A stretch of DNA of 64,000 nucleotides from VRUE01 sp963814915. Its GTDB lineage: Bacteria > Actinomycetota > Thermoleophilia > Solirubrobacterales > 70-9. The notes under the pieces were generated by a model that was given only the letters and a program-made list of their open reading frames with translations, was not told where the DNA came from and made no database searches. Each line of letters begins with the position of its first letter. Positions within the stretch are counted from its first letter, which is position 1. Location: contig CAWFEI010000010.1 of assembly GCA_963814915.1 (NCBI GenBank), positions 1-64,000 of the forward strand. The letters run 5' to 3'. Made by a program: the position numbers and the translations under genes. Below are positions 10,447 through 17,486 of this stretch, piece after piece.

Positions 10447-11271
10447 CTAGCTGCCGGTGACCGCCCAGACACCGCGGGCGGTGCAGCCGGGTGATTCGCC
10501 GGCGTCGCAGGTCAGGTGCAGGAGCGCGCCGCTGGAAACGACTCCCGGACCGGTGGGGGGGCTTGTCCCCGGGACGCCCGAATCGGTGGGATCCAGGGCC
10601 TCCACCGTGCTGGCGGGAGCCCCTACGCCAAACAGATCGGCCGACACTGCGTAGACGCAGAATTTGCCGGGGTTGGCCCGCGGAACGCCGCCGACGACTC
10701 CTCCGCAGCCGTTCGCCGCGTCGAGGCCGGGTTGCCCGTTGGTCGGGTTGGAGGGGACGAAGACGAATTCGGGCGCCGGTTCGACCAGGATCCCGAAGCT
10801 GACCGGCACAATGTTTTCAGTGCCGTTCGGCACCGTGCTGTACCCGAGAAATTCTTCCAGCCCTTCGACGGTTTCATCGACGCCGTAGGCGCCGGTCAGA
10901 GTGCCTTCTTCGGGAAGGGTGCCGCCGGCTGTCCAGGGGGAGCCGGGTTCGCCCTGCGGGCCCTGCGGGCCCTGCGGGCCGGTGGCGCCGGTGGCGCCCT
11001 TGGCGCCGCTGGAGCCGTTGCCGCCGTTGTCGCCCTTGGGGCCCTGCGGGCCGGCGGGGCCGGCGGTGGCGAAGCGCTTGGAGAAGGCGGCGGAGAAGCG
11101 CTTGGAGAAGACCTTGGAGTACTTCTTGGCCAGGGCCGCTCCGGCGTTGCCGCGCTTGTGGTGGCGCTTTGAGCTGGTCGCCGCGTAGGCGCCGCCCAGC
11201 ATCGCGAATACGAGGGCAACGACGGCCAAGATCAGGCCCGCCTTGCCGAAGGGTTCTTTGAGACGTTGCAT
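10447..11271 (-). CDS. Collagen-like secreted protein
   Basis: A 274-residue protein with an N-terminal export segment (LILAVVALVFAMLGGAYA), then a Lys/Arg-rich stretch with repeated KRF/KKYSKVF units. A short Gly-X-Y block follows at about residues 70-112 (GPAGPQGPKGDNGGNGSS, GATGPQGPQGPQGEPGSP). The C-terminal globular region of about 160 residues has four cysteines. Collagen triple-helix repeats of this kind usually make trimeric surface fibres. The ATG is preceded by AAGGAGGAG at good spacing. It is the first gene of the leftward surface-protein run and is followed by a strong hairpin. A surface-stalk role is inferred; the C-terminal domain is not recognised. Confidence 0.85.
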   Translation of the reverse strand: MQRLKEPFGKAGLILAVVALVFAMLGGAYAATSSKRHHKRGNAGAALAKKYSKVFSKRFSAAFSKRFATAGPAGPQGPKGDNGGNGSSGAKGATGATGPQGPQGPQGEPGSPWTAGGTLPEEGTLTGAYGVDETVEGLEEFLGYSTVPNGTENIVPVSFGILVEPAPEFVFVPSNPTNGQPGLDAANGCGGVVGGVPRANPGKFCVYAVSADLFGVGAPASTVEALDPTDSGVPGTSPPTGPGVVSSGALLHLTCDAGESPGCTARGVWAVTGS

Positions 11272-11903
11272 GGTGTTAGTTCTCCTCCTTGCGGACGGCT
11301 ACCCGAGCCGGCCAGATTGGATTGGTTGCTGCCGGGGTCTCCCGGCGGACCCCGGCGGTCGCCAAAAGCGAAGGCCGGGTCGCGATCGACTTGCCGGAAG
11401 GCGTGCGGCCGCTGAGATGAAGGTCGGTGGGACGACGGCGAGCGGCCCGGGACTGGCCCCCGGCCGGGACGGGATCGCCGGAGGGACCGGGCCGCTCGCG
11501 CCGTTGCGTGTCGGAGCCGGCCGACGGGTTGAGGGCCGGGGCTCCGGTCGCCGCGAGCCAGGGAAAGCAGGCGGCGACGGTCTTTGGGCGCCGCGCGTCG
11601 CCGCGCGGCGTACCCCTGTGAAGCTCGGTGGTGCTTGTCACTGCGATACCTCTCCCTTTCCCTGTTGCTGGGCCGCGTCCCATGGCGGCCCTTCCCTGCT
11701 GCGGTGCTGCCCTGCCCGTCCTGGGGGCTTTGCTGCGGAGTCGAGGTCTGCGGGGCATACAACCGCGTTTCTCGATCCGATGTTCGGAAGGGTAGACAGT
11801 CGTGTTCCCTGTGTCAAGCCGGGTCGATTTTTACCTGCAAATCGGCAGGTTTTAGGTCCCAGGTCCCGGTGCCCGATGGACGGATGCAAGTAGATTGGTG
11901 GCC
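11272..11903. other. Long intergenic leader without a convincing gene
   Basis: No open frame here shows family motifs. On the minus strand it is the upstream region of the collagen-like gene and carries AAGGAGGAG just before its ATG. It contains a perfect 13-bp inverted repeat (11438-11450 and 11487-11499, arms GCGAGCGGCCCGG / CCGGGCCGCTCGC) around a GC-rich 36-base spacer. No known riboswitch could be matched by eye. Confidence 0.4.
11438..11499 (-). repeat. 13-bp inverted repeat in collagen-gene leader
   Basis: Perfect arms GCGAGCGGCCCGG and CCGGGCCGCTCGC are separated by 36 bases about 170-230 bases upstream of the collagen-like start codon. In a transcript this could fold as a long hairpin. 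Whether it is regulatory is unknown. Confidence 0.5.
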
Positions 11904-12127
11904 ATGCAGGCAGGCGATCCGAGACACGCCGATGAGGCGATCAGCGTTCCCACCGAGGATGCCCTCCGGAAGGCGCGCAGCGGCGGCTCGTGGAGCGGTC
12001 CGGATTGTCGCGGTCGACGTTCTACAAGCACTTCCACGACAAAGAGGAGTGCTTTTTCGCCGCCTACGATGCGGCGATCGAGCCGATCTGGGAGCGGCGT
12101 CACGATGTCACCTTTCACGGCCAGTGA
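11904..12127 (+). pseudogene. TetR-family regulator remnant
   Basis: From about 11972 one frame reads RRLVERSGLSRSTFYKHF followed by HDKEECFFAAYDAAIEP and a stop at 12127. This is the recognition-helix end of a TetR DNA-binding domain, closely like the three TetR genes at 34.8-36.8 kb. The first half of the helix-turn-helix is out of frame (from the possible ATG at 11904) and the ligand-binding domain is missing. It cannot make a working repressor. It sits next to two other truncated genes. Confidence 0.7.
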
Positions 12128-12310
12128 ATTTGCGCGGCGAGATCGTTCGGTCCCAGCTCGATCAGAGCACTGCGCTCGGTGTCGCGGTACTCGCCGTTGG
12201 CGAGGGTCAGCCAATGGACCGAGCGCTTCTCGGGGTCGACGATGAGCACCTCGTCAACATCGTGCGCCGCGTAGAAGGGGAGCTTCTGCCAGCTCTCATC
12301 GATGCCGGAA
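12115..12310 (-). pseudogene. Uma2-family endonuclease C-terminal remnant
   Basis: The frame reads WQKLPFYAAHDVDEVLIVDP and then EKRSVHWLTLANGEYRD. This matches the second half of Uma2/DUF820 proteins (K-x-x-x-Y-x-x-x-x-V-x-E-x-x-I-V-D-P), a PD-(D/E)XK nuclease fold common in transposon- and phage-rich genomes. The N-terminal half is absent or scrambled. It overlaps the end of the TetR remnant on the other strand, so both are relics. Confidence 0.6.
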
Positions 12311-12419
12311 GCTCGTTCCAGAGGCGATCGTCGACCTCCGAGCGCTGCGGGTTCTCCGCTGGCTGCCCGAAGAGCTTGCGTCGCCTTCTGGGCGGCCGAG
12401 CAGCGGGCAAAGCTGTGCG

Positions 12420-12537
12420 AGGCGATCACTGGAGGAGCAGCGCCGCAAGGTCGCCTCGCGGCGCTGCGCGGTCTGCGAGCGGCGGCCGGGCCGACCCGGC
12501 GCATCTGGTGCCGCAGCGGCTCGGCGGCTGCTGGGAT
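12420..12537 (+). pseudogene. HNH endonuclease remnant
   Basis: One frame gives EEQRRKVASRRCAVCERR. After a one-base slip, another gives ADPAHLVPQRLGGCWD. Together these form the start of a CxxC-type HNH nuclease (CxVCxxR...DPAHLVPxxxGGC). The remaining zinc-binding and catalytic half (usually PLCRxHHRxYD) is missing: the sequence instead enters the end of the toxin gene at 12537. This suggests that arrival of the toxin-antitoxin unit, or a deletion, truncated it. Confidence 0.6.
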
Positions 12538-12854
12538 CAGCGCAGCGCGAGCGCCAGCGACAGCGCCTCGTCGACCTCGCGCATCTCCTCGGCGCCGAGG
12601 CGACCGGCGAAGTCGTCGAGCCGGTCGACGTCGAGGGCGCGCAGCTGCTCGACCATGACCCGGGTGGCCTGCCCCGCAATCTCCACCTCGGGGCGAAACG
12701 TGGCTGCGAGCGCGCTGCGCGAGGTCGGCGCGACCAGCGCGGTCGAAAGCCCGAGCAGGTCGTCCGCCTGTACGACCACGGCATAGCGGGGGCCGTGCTG
12801 CTCGCGCCCTCGCCGCGAAGGAAGGCGGACGCGGTACACATCGCCGCGGGTCAC
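12537..12854 (-). CDS. MazF/PemK-type toxin
   Basis: A 105-residue protein beginning TRGDVYRVRLPSR, with the family's GDV-x-x-V-x-LP start, the PRYAVVVQAD strand, the VAPTSRSALAATFRPEVEI core and an acidic C-terminal helix. The family cleaves single-stranded RNA at short motifs and acts in the cytoplasm, blocked by a partner antitoxin. Its start overlaps the antitoxin stop by 4 bases (ATGA), the usual coupling of such pairs. Length is normal for the family. The cut sequence cannot be read from the gene. Confidence 0.85.
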   Translation of the reverse strand: MTRGDVYRVRLPSRRGREQHGPRYAVVVQADDLLGLSTALVAPTSRSALAATFRPEVEIAGQATRVMVEQLRALDVDRLDDFAGRLGAEEMREVDEALSLALALR

Positions 12855-13111
12855 TCCGGCCAGTCGGCGGCGACGGCGTCCATATCGGCGGCTACGCGCT
12901 CGCGTGTGGCCCGATCCGCCGGATCGGCGGCGAGACGGGCGACCTCCGCGGCAAGTCCGGAGCGCCGGCGCTCGCGCTCGGCCGTCTCGGCGATCGCCTG
13001 CCGGGCGGCCTCGGCGCGGGTGATCCCGCGGGTGCGGGCGATGTCCTCCAACGCGCGGCGGCCCTCGTCGCCGAGGCGAAGCGAGAGCGGCTGGGCGGGG
13101 GTGGTGGCCAT
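12851..13111 (-). CDS. Antitoxin of the MazF-type pair
   Basis: An 86-residue protein from ATG 13111 (MATTPAQPLSLRLGDEGRRA). The pattern LSLRLGDEGRRALEDIARTR followed by GITRAEAARQAIAE fits a ribbon-helix-helix DNA-binding domain: a short strand and two helices. The acidic, helical C-terminus would bind and mask the toxin. The ATG is chosen over an upstream start at 13150 because a perfect palindrome lies at 13123-13141, where an operator would be expected. It is first in a two-gene operon with the toxin. Confidence 0.75.
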   Translation of the reverse strand: MATTPAQPLSLRLGDEGRRALEDIARTRGITRAEAARQAIAETAERERRRSGLAAEVARLAADPADRATRERVAADMDAVAADWPE

Positions 13112-13122
13112 GCGCAGCAAGT

Positions 13123-13141
13123 GTAGCGCGTAGTGCGCTAC
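13123..13141 (-). promoter_or_regulatory. Palindromic operator candidate for the MazF-type operon
   Basis: A perfect inverted repeat GTAGCGC-N5-GCGCTAC ends 12 bases before the antitoxin ATG. Ribbon-helix-helix antitoxins commonly bind such sites to repress their own operon. The role is inferred from position. Confidence 0.55.
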
Positions 13142-13166
13142 GGTCAGCACGGCCCAGTCGAAGGGT

Positions 13167-13547
13167 TCAGTCCCAGAGGACCGTCACGTCATAGGACGCA
13201 AAAGCGGGGTCCGCGGTGACGACCGGCATCCGCTCGATCTGGGCCTGGGCGATCAGCAGGCGATCGAACGGGTCGCGGTGGTGATCGGGCAGAGAGCGCA
13301 CAGTCCAGGCGTGCTCCGCCGCGACCGGCATCAGCTCGAAGCCCATGCCTTCGACACGCTCGGGCAGGTCGTCGGGCGCGTCGAGCTTGCCCAGGGCCGA
13401 CTTGATCGCGATCTCCCAGAGGCTGGCCGTGCTGACGATCACGTCGGCGTCGTCTGCCTCGATCAGCGCGGTGGGGCCGGGGGCGAGGCGGGCATCGTCC
13501 AGGGTGTGCCAGAGGAGGACGTGGCTATCGACCAGCAGCCGAGCCAA
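13167..13547 (-). CDS. VapC-type PIN-domain toxin
   Basis: A 126-residue PIN ribonuclease. The N-terminal MARLLVDSHVLLWH carries the first metal-binding Asp (D7). Next is a central acidic segment with SLWEIAIKSALGKL, followed by DPFDRLLIAQA with the next acidic pair and VVTADPAFASY with the last Asp. The family cuts specific tRNA or rRNA sites using Mg2+. It lies 3 bases after the stop of the antitoxin gene, in the same operon. The DPFDRLLIAQA signature places it in the VapC subgroup paired with Phd/YefM antitoxins. Confidence 0.88.
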   Translation of the reverse strand: MARLLVDSHVLLWHTLDDARLAPGPTALIEADDADVIVSTASLWEIAIKSALGKLDAPDDLPERVEGMGFELMPVAAEHAWTVRSLPDHHRDPFDRLLIAQAQIERMPVVTADPAFASYDVTVLWD

Positions 13548-13550
13548 CGA

Positions 13551-13784
13551 TCACCTTTCGTACTCGGCGAATTCCTCGAGCGGCTGATCGAAGTCCGGGC
13601 CGATGCGGATTTCGCCCTTCATCGATCCGCGCCCGGTCACCCCACCACGCTTCTTCTTCATTGGCCCGATCCTGGCCACTGGCTGGGAGCCTCGCCGCAC
13701 GACGATCTCCTCTCCCTCTTCCGCTCTGCGAACGAGCTTGGAGAAGTGCGTCTTCGCCTCGTGGATGTTGACGCTGGCTGCCAT
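13551..13784 (-). CDS. Phd/YefM-type antitoxin
   Basis: A 77-residue protein beginning MAASVNIHEAKTHFSKLVRR, with the EAKTHFSKLV and GEEIVVRRGSQPVARI signature of Phd/YefM antitoxins. The C-terminal part (PDFDQPLEEFAEYER) is the toxin-binding tail. It precedes the PIN toxin by 3 bases. A dimer of this family both neutralises the toxin and represses the operon. Confidence 0.88.
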   Translation of the reverse strand: MAASVNIHEAKTHFSKLVRRAEEGEEIVVRRGSQPVARIGPMKKKRGGVTGRGSMKGEIRIGPDFDQPLEEFAEYER

Positions 13785-13824
13785 CGCCAGGCGACGGTAG
13801 CAAGGTTAGTCCACTTGGTCCAGT

Positions 13825-15531
13825 TCAGCCGCTGTTGTTGAGCCCGGAGACCGGCTCGCCGTACCTGTGGATCGCGCAGGCGGTGGAGTTCGGGTCGAAG
13901 GTGTCGGCGAGGGCGCGACCTTCGGGCTTTTGGCCCGGGCGGGCGCACCGGATCGAGAAATCGCGGACGCCGTCGCGGGCGTCGATCACATCGTCGCCGC
14001 CGTTGCCGAAGAAACGGTCCTGGCCGGGCTGGCCGAGCATCGCGTTGGGGCCGCTGTCGCCGATCAGGACGTCGTTGTCGAAAGAGCCCTCCATGTCCTC
14101 GTCGGAGGGATCGAGGCGGACGGGCTTGCACTTGCCTTCGCGGTAGAGCGTGTCGACCCAGGCTTTGTGCTTGGGGAAGGAGATCCAGAGCAGGCCGGGG
14201 TGGGCCTGGGTCTCGGCGAAAGAGGCGTCGTCGCGGCCTTCGCCACCGACGATCGCGCCGCCGGCACAGCCGCCGCCGGCGGCGAGCAGGTCACCGTCGC
14301 CTTCGCCGTAGAGGAAGGTCGGGCCGGGCAGGCCGCCGATCAGCCCGTCGGCGCCGTCGCCGCCGTAGAGGCGGTCGGAGCCGCGCCCGGCCTCGAGCAG
14401 GTCGTCCTCGGGGCCGCCTTTGATGACGTCGTTGCCGAGCCCGCCGGCGACGCGGACGTTGGCGGCGCCCTCGAGCGAGCCTTCGGCGCGGAAGCTGTCG
14501 TTGCCGGGGCCGAGGTCGGCCATCAGCCAGCGCGCCGGCCCGTCCGCCGAACAGGAGATCTGCTTCGGGTCGTTGCCGATCCGCTTGCATCCGGCGCCGA
14601 TCGCGACACCCTTGGCGGCGCTGATGCCAAAGCTCTTGGCCTCCGGGTCGTAGGCGACGGTGAATTCGTCGGGACCGCCGCCGCCGATTATCGCCAGGCC
14701 TCCCCCGCCGCCTTTGGTGCGGTCCATCTGGATGTAGGCGGAGGCCTTCGGCGGGGCTTCCTTGCCGCACGAGGCCGTGTGGCCCTTGGCGCCCTGGCAG
14801 CCGTCGCTTCCCTGGCCGCCGATCAGCTCGTCGGCCCCACCGCCGCCGATCAGCGTGTCGTCGCCCGGGCCGCCGTTGATCCGGTTGCCGCCCTTGTTGC
14901 CGATCAGCCTGTCGGCGAAGGCGGAGCCTTCGATGTCCTCGAGCCGGAAGAGGCGGTCGTGGCCGTCGCCGCGCGCCTTGCCCGCGGCGAGCGAGACCCA
15001 GACGCCGGCGCCCTTGCCGCCCGCGACCGAGGTCGCGAAGGAGGCGATGTCGTGCGCGCCGGGGCCGCCGTCCATGCGGTCGTAGCCGTAGTCGCCGTGG
15101 ACCAGGTCGAAGCTGCCGGGGCCGCCGTTGATCGTGTCGATCCCGAGGCCGCCGGCGACCTCGTCGTACTCGCCGGGGCCACCGGTGACCTTGTCGTCGC
15201 CGAGGTCGCCGATCACCCGGTCGGTGCCGCCTTCGCCGTAGACCTCGTCGTTGCCGCGCCCACCGTGGATGACGTCGTCGCCCGGGCCGCCGCAGAGCAG
15301 GTCGTTGCCGAGGCTGCCGAAGATTTCATCGTCGCCCTTGCCGCCGTAGATCACGTCGCGTTCGGGCGTGCCGCGCAGCACGTCGTTGCCGTCGGTGCCG
15401 ACGATGTCCGGCGTGCGCCCGTGGCACTTGGGCCCGTTGTCGGACGAGGGCGTTTCGCCCGCGCCGAGCGCGAGCACGGCAAAGAGCGCCGCGAGGGCGG
15501 CCACCACGAGTCCCCTGCCCATCAACTGCAT
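13825..15531 (-). CDS. Secreted RTX calcium-binding repeat protein
   Basis: A 568-residue protein with a signal peptide (GRGLVVAALAALFAVLALGAG) and many RTX nonapeptides of the GGxGxDxx type (YGGKGDDEI, CGGPGDDVI, HGGRGNDEV, NGGPGDDTL, YGGDGADGL) in two blocks, at about residues 45-240 and 355-400. A DUF-like stretch separates the blocks. The repeats fold as a calcium-stabilised beta-roll after export. No protease or lipase domain is visible, so it is probably a structural surface protein rather than a toxin. The first codons and promoter share a short region with the divergent toxin-antitoxin operon. Confidence 0.85.
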   Translation of the reverse strand: MQLMGRGLVVAALAALFAVLALGAGETPSSDNGPKCHGRTPDIVGTDGNDVLRGTPERDVIYGGKGDDEIFGSLGNDLLCGGPGDDVIHGGRGNDEVYGEGGTDRVIGDLGDDKVTGGPGEYDEVAGGLGIDTINGGPGSFDLVHGDYGYDRMDGGPGAHDIASFATSVAGGKGAGVWVSLAAGKARGDGHDRLFRLEDIEGSAFADRLIGNKGGNRINGGPGDDTLIGGGGADELIGGQGSDGCQGAKGHTASCGKEAPPKASAYIQMDRTKGGGGGLAIIGGGGPDEFTVAYDPEAKSFGISAAKGVAIGAGCKRIGNDPKQISCSADGPARWLMADLGPGNDSFRAEGSLEGAANVRVAGGLGNDVIKGGPEDDLLEAGRGSDRLYGGDGADGLIGGLPGPTFLYGEGDGDLLAAGGGCAGGAIVGGEGRDDASFAETQAHPGLLWISFPKHKAWVDTLYREGKCKPVRLDPSDEDMEGSFDNDVLIGDSGPNAMLGQPGQDRFFGNGGDDVIDARDGVRDFSIRCARPGQKPEGRALADTFDPNSTACAIHRYGEPVSGLNNSG

Positions 15532-15553
15532 CGATTGAGCGTATCGCAGAAAT

Positions 15554-15607
15554 TTGACACTTTCTGGGGCGAATTGTTACATTACTTCGTCATAAGGTGA
15601 TGTAACA
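15554..15607 (+). promoter_or_regulatory. Promoter with overlapping inverted-repeat operator
   Basis: TTGACA (15554-15559) and TACATT (15578-15583) form a near-consensus promoter with 18-bp spacing. The inverted repeat TGTTACAT (15575-15582) / ATGTAACA (15600-15607) covers the -10 box and reaches the antitoxin start codon. This fits an autorepressed toxin-antitoxin operon. Repression here could also affect the divergent RTX gene. Confidence 0.6.
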
Positions 15608-15865
15608 TTGGCCCGCATGAAGCGACTGCAGATATCGATCGAACCCGAGCTGGACGCTGCGGTGGGGCGCCGCGCGGACGAAGCCGGGATCTCGAAGGCG
15701 GAGGTGATCAGGCGTTGCGTGCGGGAGGAGATACAGCCATTGCCGTCGATAGAGGACGACCCGCTGTTCAAGATGTTCAGAGACTCGCCAGTGGAGGGCG
15801 GTAATCCGAACAGCAGCCAGACGATCGACGACGTCGTCTACGGGCTGTCTCGGGACTACCCCTGA
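15608..15865 (+). CDS. Ribbon-helix-helix antitoxin of a PIN toxin pair
   Basis: An 85-residue protein (TTG 15608, or ATG 15617). The segments MKRLQISIEPELDAAVGRRA and DEAGISKAEVIRRCVREEI form a ribbon-helix-helix DNA-binding domain: a strand, then two helices. The C-terminal part (DDPLFKMFRDSPVEG, then a conserved-looking DDVVYGLSRD tail) would wrap the toxin. Its stop overlaps the start of the downstream PIN toxin. An inverted-repeat operator covers its promoter, fitting autoregulation. Confidence 0.78.
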   Translation: MARMKRLQISIEPELDAAVGRRADEAGISKAEVIRRCVREEIQPLPSIEDDPLFKMFRDSPVEGGNPNSSQTIDDVVYGLSRDYP

Positions 15866-16260
15866 TCTTCGTCGACTCATCGTTCTTCATCGCGGGATCG
15901 ATAGAGCGCGACCGGCACCATGACGACGCCCTGCGGCTCTTTGAGCGAGTCGCGGGCCAACGGATCGTCACCACCAACGAGGTTCGGGGGGAGACGTGGA
16001 CGTGGCTACGCTCCCGAACCTGGCACCAACGGGCGGTCGACTTCCTGGACCGTCTCGACGGGAAGGGTCTGATCCGCGTCGACCGAGTCTCGGCGCAAAT
16101 AGAGGGCGATGCCCTCGGCTGGCTACGCGTACACGACGAGCGTAAGTACTCCTTCGTCGATGCGACGAGCTTCGCCTACATGCGCGCCAAGGGCATCCAG
16201 GACGCTCTCGCCTTCGACGGCGACTTCGCCGCCGCGGGCTTCACGGAACTGCGGCCGTAG
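15862..16260 (+). CDS. PIN-domain toxin with non-standard start
   Basis: A 132-residue frame reading LIFVDSSFFIAGSIERDRHH, then RIVTTNEVRGETWTWLR, YSFVDATSFAYMRAKGI and ALAFDGDFAAAGF. These are the four acidic motifs of PIN ribonucleases. No ATG, GTG or TTG exists in frame between the upstream stop at 15802-15804 and the first catalytic Asp. Translation would therefore start at CTG 15862, overlapping the antitoxin stop, or be coupled to antitoxin translation. An undetected sequence error is the alternative. The product should be an RNA-cleaving toxin. Confidence 0.72.
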   Translation: MIFVDSSFFIAGSIERDRHHDDALRLFERVAGQRIVTTNEVRGETWTWLRSRTWHQRAVDFLDRLDGKGLIRVDRVSAQIEGDALGWLRVHDERKYSFVDATSFAYMRAKGIQDALAFDGDFAAAGFTELRP

Positions 16261-16307
16261 TCGCTGTGCGCGCGGGCCGAGTGGCGGCGACTCGGGCCAA
16301 AGCCGAG

Positions 16308-16352
16308 CGCGTTCGCTGTTTGTCGGGCTCTCGTCGACAAAAGGCGAACGCG
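16308..16352. repeat. Dispersed hairpin repeat, copy 1
   Basis: Arms CGCGTTCGC / GCGAACGCG enclose TGTTTGTCG...CGACAAAAG around a short loop. It lies between the convergent PIN toxin and AbiEi-like genes. Same family as eight other sites in this window. Confidence 0.75.
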
Positions 16353-16367
16353 GTCGGTTACGCGGTG

Positions 16368-17372
16368 TCAGGCGACGCCGGCGCGGACTTGGCGACGCCG
16401 GCGCTTGAGATGCCTCGCCACGCGCTCGATCACCGCGTCCGGTTCTATCTTCAGACGGGGGCCGGTGACGCGGATCGACTCTATGCCCTGCAGCAGCAGG
16501 TCCTCCTCTCGGGTGCGGTCGCCCTCGAAGGCGGCGCGACTGCTGTGCGTCTCGTACATGTCGAGTTCGACCGCGAAGCGCTCGGCCGGCCAGTAGGCGT
16601 CGAGCTCGTACCCACCTTCGTGGAAGTTCATCGAGGGGCTTGGCAGGTGAGAGCGGCGGATCAGATCGAGGAAGCGGCGCTCGAGCCCGGAGCGGGTGAA
16701 GGCGGGCTCGGGTCGGTAGATCTCGAGGGCGCGGCGCAGGCGGCCGGCGCCGCGGTGGCCGCCTGCGCGACGCAGCACGTCGTCCAGCGCGAGCAGATCG
16801 AACGAGCCGCGCTCTTCGGAGCGCTCGATGACACGATCGAGGCGGGTGGGGGTGGCGGACGCGGCGTAGTCGAGCAGAGTGCGGGAGAGAGAGGTGACCG
16901 GGATGCCCTCGCGGAAGGCACGGTCGGCCTCGAGCAGGCGCGACGCGTAGTGGAGCCGGAGGTCGGACCTGGCGTGGCGCCGTGTGGGAGCCGTGACGTG
17001 GATCGTTCCGGGCGGGCTGCGGAGCAGGTCCCAGAGCCAAGCGGCCGATGTGTGGCTGGCGAGCGCGTTCGGCGCGGCGGAGAGGACGGCGGCGAGACAG
17101 CGGCTGTGCCAGCTGAGCGCGGTGTGGCCGACCGCGTAGACCCCCTGATGAAGGCGGTGCAGGCGGCCGGAGCGGGCGGCGTAGGAAATCGCGTCGCGTG
17201 AGTAGCCCAGTGCTTCCATCTGCGATGTCGAAACCACGCCATGCTGCCGCGCGGCAAGCTCCGCGAGCGGCTGATGCCCATCGGCGTGAGGCAGGCGGTC
17301 GTGCGTTCGCTCCTTGTCGGTCACACCCCTACAAGGAGCGAACGGGCGTCGATTCTCCCCCCTGCTCGTCAA
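16368..17372 (-). CDS. AbiEi-antitoxin-like and DUF559 nuclease-like protein
   Basis: A 334-residue frame. After a doubtful N-terminus it has the AbiEi-type winged-helix start (ELAARQHGVVSTSQMEALGY, then YAARSGRLHRLHQGVYAVGH), a middle domain (SHTSAAWLWDLL, IPVTSLSRTLLDYA), and a C-terminal DUF559/Vsr-like nuclease fold (YELDAYWPAERFAVELDMYE). In type IV systems AbiEi is a regulator-antitoxin. Single-gene AbiEi-DUF559 fusions are common in this lineage and have no known toxin partner; none is adjacent here. A hairpin repeat (17304-17344) lies in the first codons, so the true start may be the GTG inside its loop or the ATG at 17372. Confidence 0.75.
   Translation of the reverse strand: MTSRGENRRPFAPCRGVTDKERTHDRLPHADGHQPLAELAARQHGVVSTSQMEALGYSRDAISYAARSGRLHRLHQGVYAVGHTALSWHSRCLAAVLSAAPNALASHTSAAWLWDLLRSPPGTIHVTAPTRRHARSDLRLHYASRLLEADRAFREGIPVTSLSRTLLDYAASATPTRLDRVIERSEERGSFDLLALDDVLRRAGGHRGAGRLRRALEIYRPEPAFTRSGLERRFLDLIRRSHLPSPSMNFHEGGYELDAYWPAERFAVELDMYETHSSRAAFEGDRTREEDLLLQGIESIRVTGPRLKIEPDAVIERVARHLKRRRRQVRAGVA
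17304..17344. repeat. Dispersed hairpin repeat, copy 2 (covarying stem)
   Basis: A perfect 14-bp stem CGTTCGCTCCTTGT / ACAAGGAGCGAACG with a 13-base loop. The central stem differs from other copies on both arms together (CTCCTTGT with ACAAGGAG). It overlaps the 5' end of the AbiEi-like gene. Confidence 0.75.
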
Positions 17373-17382
17373 CTACTCCGAG

Positions 17383-17427
17383 CGCGTTCGCTGTTTGTCG
17401 GGCTCAGGCCGACAAAAGGCGAACGCG
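17383..17427. repeat. Dispersed hairpin repeat, copy 3
   Basis: Nearly identical to copy 1: CGCGTTCGC, TGTTTGTCG, loop, CGACAAAAG, GCGAACGCG. It lies between the AbiEi-like gene and the SSADH gene. Confidence 0.75.
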
Positions 17428-17486
17428 GCGGTGGCTCAGGCGCCTGCGGGTCGGCTTCTTGTCAAGCGCTGCGGATCGGCTTGTGG

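Noticed and set aside
11232..11762. Two minus-strand frames of 160-176 codons upstream of the collagen-like gene
   Set aside because: Low-complexity Arg/Pro/Ala sequence without motifs. They overlap the collagen-like start and its ribosome-binding site.
13825..15531. Regular short repeats that might be a CRISPR array
   Set aside because: The periodicity comes from RTX nonapeptide codons in a long open frame. There are no identical repeats separated by unique spacers.
13867..15600. A 577-codon plus-strand frame
   Set aside because: It is antisense to the RTX repeats. Its repetitive Ala/Val/Asp content mirrors the GGxGxD coding repeats.
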